Assembly (NCBI RefSeq): GCF_014858725.1
Contig: NZ_AQGV01000013.1
Location: 124,001-188,000, forward strand
Direction of reading: 5' to 3'
From: Pseudoalteromonas aurantia 208
GTDB taxonomy: Bacteria > Pseudomonadota > Gammaproteobacteria > Enterobacterales > Alteromonadaceae
Length of the DNA: 64,000 bases
Part shown: piece by piece, positions 48,191 through 57,634 of the stretch
Position numbering within the stretch: position 1 is the stretch's first letter
Layout: every line of letters starts with the position of its first letter
The notes under the pieces: model-generated
Database searches by the model: none
Told to the model about the DNA's origin: nothing
Seen by the model: the letters and a program-made list of their open reading frames with translations, nothing else
Program-made: the position numbers and the translations under genes

Positions 48191-48267
48191 TGGCGGACGC
48201 GGGAGGATTCGAACCTCCGACCGCCTGGTTCGTAGCCAGGTACTCTATCCAGCTGAGCTACGCGTCC
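48191..48267 (-). tRNA. tRNA-Arg(ACG), copy 2
   Basis: 77 nt with encoded CCA and anticodon ACG; identical to the other copies. Confidence 0.97.
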
Positions 48268-48337
48268 GTTATTAAGTTTTATTTTCATCGATACTGCTTC
48301 GATGCGAACTTTTATCGTAACCATCATTGCCAAATAA

Positions 48338-48362
48338 ACTATTCAGCTGAGCTACGTGTTCG
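48338..48362 (-). pseudogene. Degenerate 5' tRNA-Arg fragment, spacer 4
   Basis: An intermediate variant: it keeps the ACGTG of spacer 2 but has the TT changes of spacers 1 and 3. Confidence 0.75.
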
Positions 48363-48419
48363 TGTTGGTAATTTTATATCTTACTTTGATATCTCTTTGT
48401 TTATCCACTGAGAGAAAAG

Positions 48420-48496
48420 TGGCGGACGCGGGAGGATTCGAACCTCCGACCGCCTGGTTCGTAGCCAGGTACTCTATCCAGCTGAGCTACGCGTCC
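48420..48496 (-). tRNA. tRNA-Arg(ACG), copy 1
   Basis: 77 nt with encoded CCA and anticodon ACG. It is the first arginine tRNA after tRNA-Ser in the operon. Confidence 0.97.
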
Positions 48497-48555
48497 GTTA
48501 TTAAGTTTTTATTTATATCGAACTTTATCGATAAGACATACCATTTATAAATAAA

Positions 48556-48648
48556 TGGCGGAGAAGGAGGGATTCGAACCCTCGATAGGGCTACAAACCC
48601 TATACTCCCTTAGCAGGGGAGCGCCTTCAGCCACTCGGCCACCTCTCC
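48556..48648 (-). tRNA. tRNA-Ser(GCT)
   Basis: 93 nt with encoded CCA and a long variable arm (TATAGGGTTTGTAGCCCTAT region); the anticodon loop gives GCT. It is the first gene of the Ser-Arg operon, equivalent to serV ahead of argVYZQ in E. coli. Confidence 0.97.
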
Positions 48649-48662
48649 GTGTCGTGGGGCGT

Positions 48663-48690
48663 ATAATATAGGCTAGAAAAAATATGTCAA
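48663..48690 (-). promoter_or_regulatory. Sigma-70 promoter of the Ser/Arg tRNA operon
   Basis: On the minus strand a -35 TTGACA (48685-48690), a 16-bp spacer and a -10 TATTAT (48663-48668) are followed by a GC-rich discriminator ACGCCCC. It lies 14 bp before the mature tRNA-Ser. Confidence 0.75.
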
Positions 48691-48770
48691 ACACTTTTCT
48701 TGTAAAATCAGGCCATATGGTGATAGATTAACCAGCTTGGTTGAAATCCTCACTTGAATAGGTCCTAGAA

Positions 48771-48959
48771 TTAATCATGGTCTTGAAAACGACTGAGGGT
48801 ATGCCTATCAATAAGTGCTTTTTTAGAGTCTTTCAATTCAGCTAAATAAGCATCTTGATATCCTAAACGCTGGAATTCGCAAATACACATCCGACAATAT
48901 TCCATTCTCAACTCATCATTATCATCTTTTGAAGGTTGATATTTTTGTGGTTCTTTCAT
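48771..48959 (-). CDS. Small hydrophilic protein with a Cys cluster, hypothetical
   Basis: 62 residues, charged throughout, with a central EYCRMCICEFQRLGY (Cys at spacing CxxCxC) and a helical C-terminus. The ATG at 48959 has only a weak TGGAT upstream. Composition is protein-like, but I know no family. The flanking DNA (48691-48770 and 48960-49148) shows nothing else. Confidence 0.5.
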   Translation of the reverse strand: MKEPQKYQPSKDDNDELRMEYCRMCICEFQRLGYQDAYLAELKDSKKALIDRHTLSRFQDHD

Positions 48960-49148
48960 TTTTATGATTATCCATTAACCGCGCTCCAGCAGTATAGGAA
49001 ACAATCAAAGACTTGCCAGTTCTAGATTTAATGGCATATGCAGTACGTATTTCATCTGCATAGACTAGCCAGTTGTTTTATTTGAGTAATTCATCTAATT
49101 AGCATTAGACTAAAGTCGCATACTGAGATATATCGCACGCAAATAACA

Positions 49149-49173
49149 GAAAAGCGCCATGAAGGCGCTTTTC
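49149..49173 (-). terminator. Intrinsic terminator of prfB-lysS
   Basis: A 10-bp stem GAAAAGCGCC/GGCGCTTTTC with a 5-nt loop, 26 bp after the lysS stop; a T-rich stretch follows on the minus strand. Confidence 0.8.
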
Positions 49174-49198
49174 TCAATCGTATCACTCTCTGGTGTAC

Positions 49199-50740
49199 TT
49201 AGTCCGTTTGCGGTCTCATATGAGGAAACAAGATCACATCTTTAATCGTTGATGAATCAGTAAATAGCATCACTAAACGGTCAATACCAATACCTTCACC
49301 TGCCGTAGGCGGTAATCCATACTCTAATGCACGAATGTAATCTTCGTCATAATGCATTGCTTCATCATCACCCGCATCTTTCTCTTCAACCTGACGTGCA
49401 AAGCGTGCAGCTTGATCTTCAGCATCATTTAGCTCAGAAAATCCGTTTGCCAATTCACGTCCACCAACGAAGAATTCAAAACGGTCAGTAATGAATGCGT
49501 TGTCGTCATTACGACGCGCAAGTGGAGACACTTCCCACGGGTATGCCGTAATGAAAGTCGGTTGAATAAGTTTATGCTCTGCCACTTCTTCAAAAATTTC
49601 ACATAAAAACTTACCAGGTCCCCATACACAGTTTTCAGGGATTTTAACGTGTACTTGTTTAGCAAACGCTTTTAGCGCGTCAAAATGATTTTCAGGGTCT
49701 TGGAAAATTTCAGCTTGCTTAGCCGCTTCTTCACTGTGCTCAATAATCGCATCGGCCATTGTTAAACGCACAAACGGCTGACCAAAGTCATACTCAACGC
49801 TATCAGTAACTTCACCTTCCGCATTCTTAGTGGTATTCACAACCGTCGTCGTACCCAGCACATCTTGTGCCACAGTACGTAGCATATCTTCAGTTAAATT
49901 CATCAAGTCATTGTAATCAGCATACGCTTGATAAAATTCAATCATGGTGAATTCAGGGTTATGGCGTGTTGATAAACCTTCGTTACGAAAGTTACGGTTT
50001 ATTTCAAATACACGGTCAAAGCCACCCACAACTAAACGCTTTAAGTAAAGTTCAGGCGCAATACGCAAGTACATATCAATGTCGAGTGCATTATGGTGTG
50101 TCGCAAACGGGCGAGCTGTCGCACCACCAGGAATAACCTGTAACATAGGCGTTTCAACTTCCATAAACTCACGTTCAGCAAGGAAGCGGCGAATACCTTC
50201 AATCACTTTTGAACGAATGCGGAATGTTTCACGCGTATCAGTATTGGTGATCAAATCAACATAGCGCTGACGGTATTTGGCTTCTTGGTCTGTTAAACCA
50301 TGAAACTTCTCGGGTAGCGGGCGCAATGATTTAGTCAACAATTCATATTGAACCATATCAACGTATAAATCGCCTTTGCCTGACTTGTGTACAGGCCCCG
50401 TTACACCAATAATATCGCCAATATCAAGCTGACCATATTTTGCTTTTAGATCTTTTTGAACATCTTTAGACGCATACGCTTGAATACGGCCTTTCATGTC
50501 TTGCAGCACTAAGAAAGGGCCACGCTTTGCTAAGACACGCCCAGCAATTGACGCCTGCTGGTTTAATTCAACAAGTTCTTCTTTCGATTTATCACCAAAC
50601 TTAGCTTGTAGATCAGCCGTATAATCTTCACGGCGGAAGCTGTTAGGGTGGCCATTGGCACTGCAATTCTCGCGAATCGCATCCAACTTAGTACGACGCT
50701 CAGCAATGAGTTTATTTTCGTCTTGGATTTGATCTGTCAT
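49199..50740 (-). CDS. lysS: Lysine-tRNA ligase, class II
   Basis: 513 residues. An OB-fold anticodon-binding domain (about 60-170) precedes the class II catalytic core with motif 2 [23 protein letters not shown] region and motif 3 [13 protein letters not shown]. It lies 27 bp after prfB on the same strand, the standard prfB-lysS pair. Confidence 0.97.
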   Translation of the reverse strand: MTDQIQDENKLIAERRTKLDAIRENCSANGHPNSFRREDYTADLQAKFGDKSKEELVELNQQASIAGRVLAKRGPFLVLQDMKGRIQAYASKDVQKDLKAKYGQLDIGDIIGVTGPVHKSGKGDLYVDMVQYELLTKSLRPLPEKFHGLTDQEAKYRQRYVDLITNTDTRETFRIRSKVIEGIRRFLAEREFMEVETPMLQVIPGGATARPFATHHNALDIDMYLRIAPELYLKRLVVGGFDRVFEINRNFRNEGLSTRHNPEFTMIEFYQAYADYNDLMNLTEDMLRTVAQDVLGTTTVVNTTKNAEGEVTDSVEYDFGQPFVRLTMADAIIEHSEEAAKQAEIFQDPENHFDALKAFAKQVHVKIPENCVWGPGKFLCEIFEEVAEHKLIQPTFITAYPWEVSPLARRNDDNAFITDRFEFFVGGRELANGFSELNDAEDQAARFARQVEEKDAGDDEAMHYDEDYIRALEYGLPPTAGEGIGIDRLVMLFTDSSTIKDVILFPHMRPQTD

Positions 50741-50767
50741 TTTATAGCTCTTAGTTTAGCTTGTTGA

Positions 50768-51866
50768 TTAAAGGCCTGATTTCAGGCTAGCTTCGATAAA
50801 TCTATCTAGGTCACCATCAAGTACGGCTTGCGTATTTCGATTTTCGACACCAGTACGTAAATCCTTAATTCGAGAGTCATCCAATACATAAGAACGTATT
50901 TGACTGCCCCAACCTATGTCTGACTTGGCGTCTTCTTGTGACTGCTTTTCTGCGTTCTGAGCTTGCATTTCAAGCTCAAACAACTTGGCTTTTAATTGCT
51001 TCATCGCTTGCGCTTTGTTTTTATGCTGCGAACGCTCATTTTGACACTGTACAACAGTATTTGTTGGTAAGTGCGTAATACGTACTGCTGATTCAGTGGT
51101 ATTTACGTGCTGACCACCCGCGCCTGACGCTCTGTATACATCAATGCGCAATTCAGCAGGGTTAATATCTATTTCAATATTGTCATCAACTTCCGGATAA
51201 ACAAACGCTGACGCAAATGAAGTATGGCGACGACCACTTGAGTCAAATGGACTTTTACGAACCAAACGATGTACGCCTGTTTCTGTGCGTAACCAGCCAT
51301 AGGCATATTCACCACTGAAACGTACCGTGGCGCCTTTAATACCGGCAACATCACCATCGGTGGCTTCTACGAGCTCCACTTTAAAACCTTTTGCTTCACC
51401 CCAACGTAAATACATACGTAGTAGCATATTACACCAGTCTTGTGCTTCAGTACCGCCTGAACCGGATTGCAAATCGAGATATGCATCATTGTCATCGTGT
51501 GGGCCTGAGAACATTCTACGAAACTCTAGCTTTTCAAGGCTTGCAACCAAACCTGCAAGCTCCTGCTCTGCTTCATCAAAAGTTTCTTGATCTTCCGCTT
51601 CAACGGCCAACTCAACTAACCCTTCCACATCATCAGCACCGGCCACCAAAGTGTCAATGGTTTCAACCACAATTTCTAAAGCCGATTTTTCACGGCCTAG
51701 CGCCTGTGCTCTTTCTGGTTCATTCCATACTGCCGAGTCTTCAAGTTCAGCGTTAACTTCTTCTAAACGCTCTTGTTTAAGAGCATAGTCAAAGGTACCC
51801 CCGAAGCAGCTCAGTACGTTCGCGAATGTCCTTGATTTGGTTAATCACAGGATTCACTTCAAACAT
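50768..51866 (-). CDS. prfB: Peptide chain release factor 2, with programmed +1 frameshift
   Basis: The reading frame starts at ATG 51866 ([13 protein letters not shown]...), runs 25 codons to CTT TGA C and must shift +1 past one base (51791) to continue as [12 protein letters not shown] to 50768, giving 365 residues. A GGGGGT Shine-Dalgarno-like element just upstream of the slip site matches the E. coli arrangement. The protein has SPF ([11 protein letters not shown]) for UGA/UAA recognition and the GGQ (SGAGGQHVN) peptidyl-hydrolysis motif. RF2 thus autoregulates its own synthesis. Confidence 0.97.
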
Positions 51867-51987
51867 GCACATTACTCCAAAAATTTCACTACAATGATTG
51901 GTTATTGCACTCACCCAGCGGTAATCTGCAACAGCCTAATTGTTAAACGCGCCATACTAACAAAATTTGTTCCTGCTATAAATGTCT

Positions 51988-53712
51988 TTATGCCGTTATT
52001 GCGCTGATTTCTCGCACGATTAACTGTAATGTAAATTTACCGCGAAACTCATTGATATCTAATTGATACGCAACTTGTGCCAATTGCGCTTGATTATTAG
52101 GCCAAGCCCTTACATCAACATTAAATGCAATTGCATCGACTAATTTTCCTGATGAATGCTTCAACACCAATTTAAGGTGTTTTTCTCCAACAATACGTTG
52201 TTGAATTAATTCAAATTCTCCACAAAAAACAGGCTCTGGGAAATGCTGCCCCCAAGGGCCTGCTTGTTGTAAAAGCTGTGCGAAATCCATGGTAAAACAC
52301 TCAGCAGGCAAGGCCCCATCGGTCAACAATACGCTCTGTTTATGCTCTTCAGACAACAATTTACTGACTGTGGCTTCAAAGACAAGTTTAAACTGCGCAA
52401 AACTGTCTTCATATATCGTCAAACCTGCAGCCATTGCATGACCACCAAACTTTAAAATTAAACCTGGATGTTGGGTGTTAAGCTGTTCCAATAAATCTCG
52501 CATATGTAATCCATCGATTGAACGACACGAGCCTTTTATTTCGCCATTATCACCTTGAGCAAAAATCACAGCGGGACGATGATACTGCTCTTTTAATCGA
52601 CCTGCCAAAATACCTATTACGCCTTGATGCCAATCATCTTGATACAAACAAACTGCATCAGGAACCCCCTGACTACTTAACACTAAGCGTTCGAGCACCG
52701 AGTGTGCTTCTTGTTGCATACCTTGCTCTATTTCACGACGCTCATGGTTTAAACCATCAAGTTCACCCGCGATACGACGGGCTTGATTCATATCTTTTGA
52801 TAACAAACACGCTATACCCAAACTCATATCATCTAATCGACCTGCAGCATTCAGTCTCGGCGCAAGTGAAAAACCAAAATCGCTTGCACTTAAACGCGCG
52901 GCATTACGATTGGCAACTTCAATCAATGCTTGAATGCCAGGCCTGGTTTTACCACTTCGGATCCGTGCAAGCCCCTGATATACCAACGTACGATTATTTG
53001 CATCAAGTGCGACCACATCCGCAACGGTCCCTAACGCAACAATGTCCAATAATGCGGCCAAATTAGGTTCAGTGTTTGTTGTAAAATAACCCTGCTCTCT
53101 CAACTTATTACGCAGCGCAATTAATAAATAGAAGGCAACTCCCACACCGGCGATTGATTTAGATGGAAATCCACAGTCATGTTGATTTGGGTTCACAATG
53201 GCATCTGCATTAGGCAAGTGCGCTCCCTGTAAGTGATGATCCGTTACGATCACGGTGATCCCTGCTTGTTTAACAAGATCAATACCTGCAATACACGAAA
53301 TACCATTATCAACTGTGATCACTAAATTAGGTTTAAGCGCCACGATTTGCTCTGCTAAAGCAGGACTTAATCCGTACCCTAAACTAAATCTATCTGGTAC
53401 CAAGTAATCGACATGCGTAAAACCAAATTGGGGAAGCCCTTCCATCAATACTGCGGTGCTTGTTGCGCCATCCGCATCAAAATCCCCCACAATCAATACG
53501 GTCGCGTTTCTAGCCAACATCTCTACAAGGATATTGCTGGCCTTATCCATATCTTTAAATAACTTAAAATCAAGTAACGTTTTTGCACTGTTATCTAATT
53601 CACTTGCGTCTAAAACGCCTCTCGTTGCATAAATTTGTTTGATAACAGGATGTAAGTGGGCGGGTAAATGACTATCTTCTACAAATGGGCGAGTACGGAT
53701 CTCTGTGTTCAT
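51988..53712 (-). CDS. recJ: Single-stranded-DNA 5'-3' exonuclease RecJ
   Basis: 574 residues. DHH-family metal motifs: LIVGDFDADGATSTA, VITVDNGISC, VTDHHLQG and a later LKFGGHAMAAGLT. A C-terminal OB-type domain follows. It acts in recombination and mismatch repair. It lies downstream of dsbC and upstream of prfB, as in E. coli, with ATG at 53712. Confidence 0.96.
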   Translation of the reverse strand: MNTEIRTRPFVEDSHLPAHLHPVIKQIYATRGVLDASELDNSAKTLLDFKLFKDMDKASNILVEMLARNATVLIVGDFDADGATSTAVLMEGLPQFGFTHVDYLVPDRFSLGYGLSPALAEQIVALKPNLVITVDNGISCIAGIDLVKQAGITVIVTDHHLQGAHLPNADAIVNPNQHDCGFPSKSIAGVGVAFYLLIALRNKLREQGYFTTNTEPNLAALLDIVALGTVADVVALDANNRTLVYQGLARIRSGKTRPGIQALIEVANRNAARLSASDFGFSLAPRLNAAGRLDDMSLGIACLLSKDMNQARRIAGELDGLNHERREIEQGMQQEAHSVLERLVLSSQGVPDAVCLYQDDWHQGVIGILAGRLKEQYHRPAVIFAQGDNGEIKGSCRSIDGLHMRDLLEQLNTQHPGLILKFGGHAMAAGLTIYEDSFAQFKLVFEATVSKLLSEEHKQSVLLTDGALPAECFTMDFAQLLQQAGPWGQHFPEPVFCGEFELIQQRIVGEKHLKLVLKHSSGKLVDAIAFNVDVRAWPNNQAQLAQVAYQLDINEFRGKFTLQLIVREISAITA

Positions 53713-53738
53713 TTAACATCTCAAATTTTTTAGGCAAC

Positions 53739-53760
53739 AAAAAAGGCCTTACGGCCTTTT
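53739..53760 (-). terminator. Intrinsic terminator after dsbC
   Basis: An 8-bp stem AAAAGGCC/GGCCTTTT with a 4-nt loop and a T-tract on the minus strand lies between dsbC and recJ. It may make recJ partly independent. Confidence 0.8.
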
Positions 53761-53786
53761 CTAATTATAGAATGAGTATACCAAAC

Positions 53787-54521
53787 TTAAGATTTTTTGC
53801 TGTTCTCTTCTAACGCTTTAGACAGTGCTGCTGCAGGCTGATAGCCTGGGATCAACGAGCCATCTTCTAAAATAATCGCAGGCGTACCTGTGATACCAAA
53901 GCTTTGGCCTAGTTCATAATGCTCCGAAACCGGCGCACTACAGTTTTCAACTTTAGCAACTGTTTGTCCTGCTTTAGCATCTGTCAGTGCTTGTGCTGCA
54001 TCTTTTGCACACCAAACATTGCGTAAGTCTTCATAACCTGACCCACGTAAGCCTCCCCGTGGGAACGCCATATATTTAACCGTAATACCTGCGGCCAAAT
54101 AATCATCTAGCTCACGGTGTAACTTACGACAATAGCCACATGTAATGTCTGTAAATACCGTTATTTGGTGTTTTTCATTTTCAGCTTTATATACAATCAT
54201 CGAATCTTGATAATCGGCAACACCTTCTTTGCGTAATCCACTCAACGCCCCTTCCGTCAAGTTCTCACGGTTTTCAAGGTCAATCACCGTACCCTGAATA
54301 AGGTACTTACCATCCGCGCTCGCATATAAAACACCTTTATCGGTGATCACTGTTTTAATACTTGGGATTGGGCTATCTGATATACTTTTAACTGTCACAC
54401 CTAAACCAGAAAACTGCTCAATAATAGGGTCAGCCAACAATGGGGTTGGTGTTTCTGGTATCGTATTCGCTAAAGTTGAAAAGCTACACGCCAATGCGGC
54501 AGCTAAAATTAGTTTTTTCAT
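53787..54521 (-). CDS. dsbC: Thiol:disulfide isomerase DsbC
   Basis: 244 residues from the ATG at 54521, where a signal peptide (KKLILAAALACSFSTLA) begins. An N-terminal dimerisation domain is followed by a thioredoxin fold with the CGYC active site at C128 and C131, and cis-Pro GTPAII. It isomerises wrong disulfides in the periplasm. It lies 62 bp after xerD. Confidence 0.94.
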   Translation of the reverse strand: MKKLILAAALACSFSTLANTIPETPTPLLADPIIEQFSGLGVTVKSISDSPIPSIKTVITDKGVLYASADGKYLIQGTVIDLENRENLTEGALSGLRKEGVADYQDSMIVYKAENEKHQITVFTDITCGYCRKLHRELDDYLAAGITVKYMAFPRGGLRGSGYEDLRNVWCAKDAAQALTDAKAGQTVAKVENCSAPVSEHYELGQSFGITGTPAIILEDGSLIPGYQPAAALSKALEENSKKS

Positions 54522-54583
54522 ATTCTGCTCATTAATTATTATGCGGTTACCCACTAAGACCGGAAAACCTCTAAAAAATTCCA

Positions 54584-55510
54584 CTATGCTCTGGGATGAT
54601 GTTGCTGATGTAACGATTTTAACCGTTCACTGGCAACATGGGTATAAATTTGTGTCGTCGATAAATCACTGTGACCTAGCATCATTTGGACGACACGTAA
54701 GTCCGCACCATGATTAAGCAAATGTGTTGCAAAAGCATGACGCAACGTGTGTGGTGATAATGGCGACGTTACATTAGCCAAAATAGCATAGTGTTTAATA
54801 CGATGCCAAAAGGTTTGTCGAGTCATACCAACTCCTCGCTTTGATGGAAAAACGAAGTCAGTCGCATGTTTTATCATTTGCGGTCGACCCAGCTTCAAAA
54901 ACTGTTCGATCCAATGCAATGCTTCTTCGCCCATAGGTACCAATCGTTCTTTACCGCCTTTTCCTCGAACCAAGACAACGGCTTGTCGCAAATTCACTTG
55001 TTCAATACGCAACCCGACCAATTCAGTTACGCGTAATCCCGTAGCATATAAGAGCTCCAGCATCGCTTTATCCCTGAGACCCAAAGGTTCATCAACCTCA
55101 GGAGCATCAAGCAAAGCTTCCACTTCTAGCTCTGTTAATGTTTTAGGTAGCGACTGTATTATTTTGGGTTGCGCAATACTGAGCAATGGCGTCGCTGTTA
55201 TTTTTTGTTCTTTTACCCAATATAAAAAAAATCGTTTTAGTGCACTAATTGACCGTGCTGTGCTACGTGACTTCAGCCCTAGGTCAACTCGATACGCTAA
55301 ATATGCTTCAATATCGCTACTTTGCACCTCCATCAAAGAAATGTCTCGCTGCGACTTTATCAAAAACTCGGTAAACTTGCCTAAGTCAGATCGGTATGCT
55401 GCTAAAGTATTGTCACTCAGCCCCTGTTCTAAAAACAAAGTATCTAAGAATGCCTCTATATAGTCATCATTACTCGATATATGGGTATTGTCGTTGGGAA
55501 ATTCGCTCAC
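54584..55510 (-). CDS. xerD: Tyrosine recombinase XerD
   Basis: 308 residues. An N-terminal SAM-like core-binding domain is followed by the catalytic domain with ATGLRVTELVGL (Arg I), HTLRHAFATHLLNHG (His-x-x-Arg), LGHSDLSTTQIYTH and the nucleophile Tyr. With XerC it resolves chromosome dimers at dif. Start is GTG at 55510 with AGGAA upstream. It is divergent from fldB, as in E. coli. Confidence 0.95.
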   Translation of the reverse strand: MSEFPNDNTHISSNDDYIEAFLDTLFLEQGLSDNTLAAYRSDLGKFTEFLIKSQRDISLMEVQSSDIEAYLAYRVDLGLKSRSTARSISALKRFFLYWVKEQKITATPLLSIAQPKIIQSLPKTLTELEVEALLDAPEVDEPLGLRDKAMLELLYATGLRVTELVGLRIEQVNLRQAVVLVRGKGGKERLVPMGEEALHWIEQFLKLGRPQMIKHATDFVFPSKRGVGMTRQTFWHRIKHYAILANVTSPLSPHTLRHAFATHLLNHGADLRVVQMMLGHSDLSTTQIYTHVASERLKSLHQQHHPRA

Positions 55511-55590
55511 AGGCTTCCTGTATCAATTTTTAACATCATAGGGTAGACTTCGCGCCTATCATAACAGTCAATTAGAAAGTGATAAATACA

Positions 55591-56112
55591 ATGCAAATAG
55601 CGTTATTTTATGGTTCAACAACCTGCTATACAGAAATGGCAGCTGAAAAGATTCGTGACATTATTGGTGAAGATACAATTTCATTACATAACATCAAAGA
55701 TGAGCCATTAATAAATGCAGAGCAATATGACTTTTTAATTTTAGGCATTTCTACATGGGATTTCGGAGAACTTCAAGAAGATTGGGAGTCTAGCTGGGAT
55801 GACATTGAAAGTGTGAACCTTACAGGCAAAACCATTGCGTTATTCGGTATGGGTGATCAACAAGGCTATGGTCAATGGTTTCAAGACGCTTTAGGCATGC
55901 TACATGATAAAATACAGCCTCAAGGTGTTAATTTTATTGGTTATTGGCCCAATACAGCTGACTATGAATTCGAAGCATCAAAAGCACTCACTGAAGATGC
56001 GAGTCACTTTGTAGGATTGGCACTCGATGAAGACAGTCAGTATGAAAAAAGCGATGAACGAATCGCCAGCTGGATAGAACTGATAATGACCCAATACGGC
56101 GATTCACTATAG
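55591..56112 (+). CDS. fldB: Flavodoxin, FldB type
   Basis: 173 residues from the ATG at 55591; a GTG four codons earlier is an alternative. FMN phosphate loop YGSTTCYTE, then [19 protein letters not shown] and [15 protein letters not shown], the long-chain flavodoxin motifs. Electron carrier. Its place divergent from xerD matches the E. coli fldB-xerD order. Confidence 0.94.
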   Translation: MQIALFYGSTTCYTEMAAEKIRDIIGEDTISLHNIKDEPLINAEQYDFLILGISTWDFGELQEDWESSWDDIESVNLTGKTIALFGMGDQQGYGQWFQDALGMLHDKIQPQGVNFIGYWPNTADYEFEASKALTEDASHFVGLALDEDSQYEKSDERIASWIELIMTQYGDSL

Positions 56113-56181
56113 CTCTCTCACTGAATGGTTTTTCATTCTGTCATACATTCGGGCCATTTTATGTAACGTCTCCCAATGCAG

Positions 56182-56688
56182 TTAAACCGTAGCGGGATCC
56201 GCCCATGATACTTCTCGGATCCAAGTCTTGAGTGCCGGAAAGTCTTCAATAGAATCAATCATCTCCCATGCGGCTAACAATGGTTGGCCGTACAATTCAT
56301 TCTTTTCAAAAACCATAATCAGATTCTCACTGGACCCTTTGTAACCACCTGGGTGTAATACGACACTGGTTGGCAGACCGATATGTTGAATAGCAGCCAC
56401 GGACCATGCGATTGCCGCAATTTCCTCACCCTTCATCCAGTTTTTATTACTGCGACTTTTGTATACATCACCACTTAACAAGTGGCGCTCAGTCGGCTCA
56501 CATACGGCGATATGGCCAGCCTCATGTAATATATCACCGGCATAACTCAATTTTTCAACATCAATCAGTAATACACCTTGCTGTAACTTCAAACCGGGTA
56601 AAAACGTATCACTTGTTAAACGACTCAGCTGAAAGGGTACCTCAATAGTTTCTAAAAATGTCAAAATCTTGCGTATGGTCTGATCCAT
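56182..56688 (-). CDS. Small HEXXH-containing protein, putative metallopeptidase-like
   Basis: 168 residues from the ATG at 56688, which has AGGGGA about 7 nt upstream; a TTG one codon earlier is too close to it. It contains H55-EAG-H59 (ILHEAGHIAV) and Glu88-Glu89 (KGEEIAAIAW) about 29 residues later, a spacing compatible with a gluzincin-like zinc site. There is no signal peptide or membrane helix. I do not know its substrate, and catalytic activity is not shown by sequence alone. Confidence 0.7.
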   Translation of the reverse strand: MDQTIRKILTFLETIEVPFQLSRLTSDTFLPGLKLQQGVLLIDVEKLSYAGDILHEAGHIAVCEPTERHLLSGDVYKSRSNKNWMKGEEIAAIAWSVAAIQHIGLPTSVVLHPGGYKGSSENLIMVFEKNELYGQPLLAAWEMIDSIEDFPALKTWIREVSWADPATV

Positions 56689-56864
56689 CAAATATCCCCT
56701 TCACGTTATCAATCAAAATTCGCATTCTATGCTATTTTGAAGCACTTCCTCTTATAAATAAAGTCATTGTAAGATCCTGTAATTTTAGATAATAATAAGT
56801 TATCTATAATTATTTCTCCTATATTTACTCAGTGTTATTGATGATAAATAGAATAGCGTTGTCA

Positions 56865-57566
56865 TTACATCTTCAAGTAAAAATCCCGACATAATGCAAT
56901 ATACTCCGGTGTATAGGTATTATTGCTATTACGCACACATAGCGCACTCATCAGTGTTGTATCACACGACGTTAATGAAAATTCCATAAGGCGACGACTC
57001 ACTGGTTTATTTGGTGTCATTTTTACATTGCAGACTCTGTGTAAATATAAGCCCATCACACGGCCACATTCGATAAAAATATCAGCTTCAGAACAAGGTA
57101 AAATGACCGTCAAAGTACTCTTTGCATGGCTCACTTGAATATAAGCGCTGAGTAATTCACTGAAACTCAAGCCATCAGTATGTCGCGCTTTATTTCTTTG
57201 CTTATCAGGGCTTTTTAGACTGTTGTTAAAATATGGAGGGTTGCTAATAACGCAATCAAATGTATGATTTGATTCAAATACTTGAATTGCACATTGATGA
57301 ACCATAATATCAGGCCATGGACTCTGTGAGATGTTATGCCGCGCATCATTAACTGCCTCCGCATCAATTTCAACAGCATCAATGATTAAGTCTTGATTAC
57401 GCTGTTTACACATCAGCGCCAATAACCCAGTGCCTGTTCCTATGTCTAATAAACGCTGTGCACCTACTAAATTAGCCCATGCCCCCAACAAAATACCATC
57501 AGTTGATACCTTCATGGCGCTCTTGTTCTGTTGAACCTTAAACTGTTTAAATGCAAAGCTAGTCAT
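56865..57566 (-). CDS. trmN6: tRNA1(Val) (adenine-37-N6)-methyltransferase
   Basis: 233 residues. SAM-binding LLDIGTGTGLLALM and the N6-adenine motif NPPYF (CVISNPPYFNN) are present. It lies divergently beside srmB, the same neighbourhood as yfiC/srmB in E. coli, which supports the assignment. Confidence 0.92.
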   Translation of the reverse strand: MTSFAFKQFKVQQNKSAMKVSTDGILLGAWANLVGAQRLLDIGTGTGLLALMCKQRNQDLIIDAVEIDAEAVNDARHNISQSPWPDIMVHQCAIQVFESNHTFDCVISNPPYFNNSLKSPDKQRNKARHTDGLSFSELLSAYIQVSHAKSTLTVILPCSEADIFIECGRVMGLYLHRVCNVKMTPNKPVSRRLMEFSLTSCDTTLMSALCVRNSNNTYTPEYIALCRDFYLKM

Positions 57567-57634
57567 TATTCACCTTTTCGAAAATCACCATCACGCGTAT
57601 AATTGAGACCATTGTCCTTTATTTATGATGTGCT

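Larger units (their letters stand above)
47504..48496 (-). repeat. Tandem array with an exact 229-bp period carrying five tRNA-Arg genes
   Basis: The five tRNA-Arg genes start at 47504, 47733, 47962, 48191 and 48420, each exactly 229 bp apart. Each unit is a 77-nt tRNA plus a 152-bp spacer. The spacers are nearly identical and each contains a degenerate 5' piece of tRNA-Arg. Expansion by unequal recombination is the simple explanation. Confidence 0.95.

Noticed and set aside
47359..48550. Several rightward open frames of 64-121 codons sharing the peptide ADAGGFEPPTAWFVARY
   Set aside because: They are translations of the opposite strand of the tRNA-Arg genes, a well-known false protein in databases. 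They have no ribosome binding sites and repeat with the 229-bp array.
52518..53066. Rightward open frame of 182 codons opposite recJ
   Set aside because: It lies wholly within the recJ coding region, whose motifs are intact; the open frame is a codon-composition shadow.
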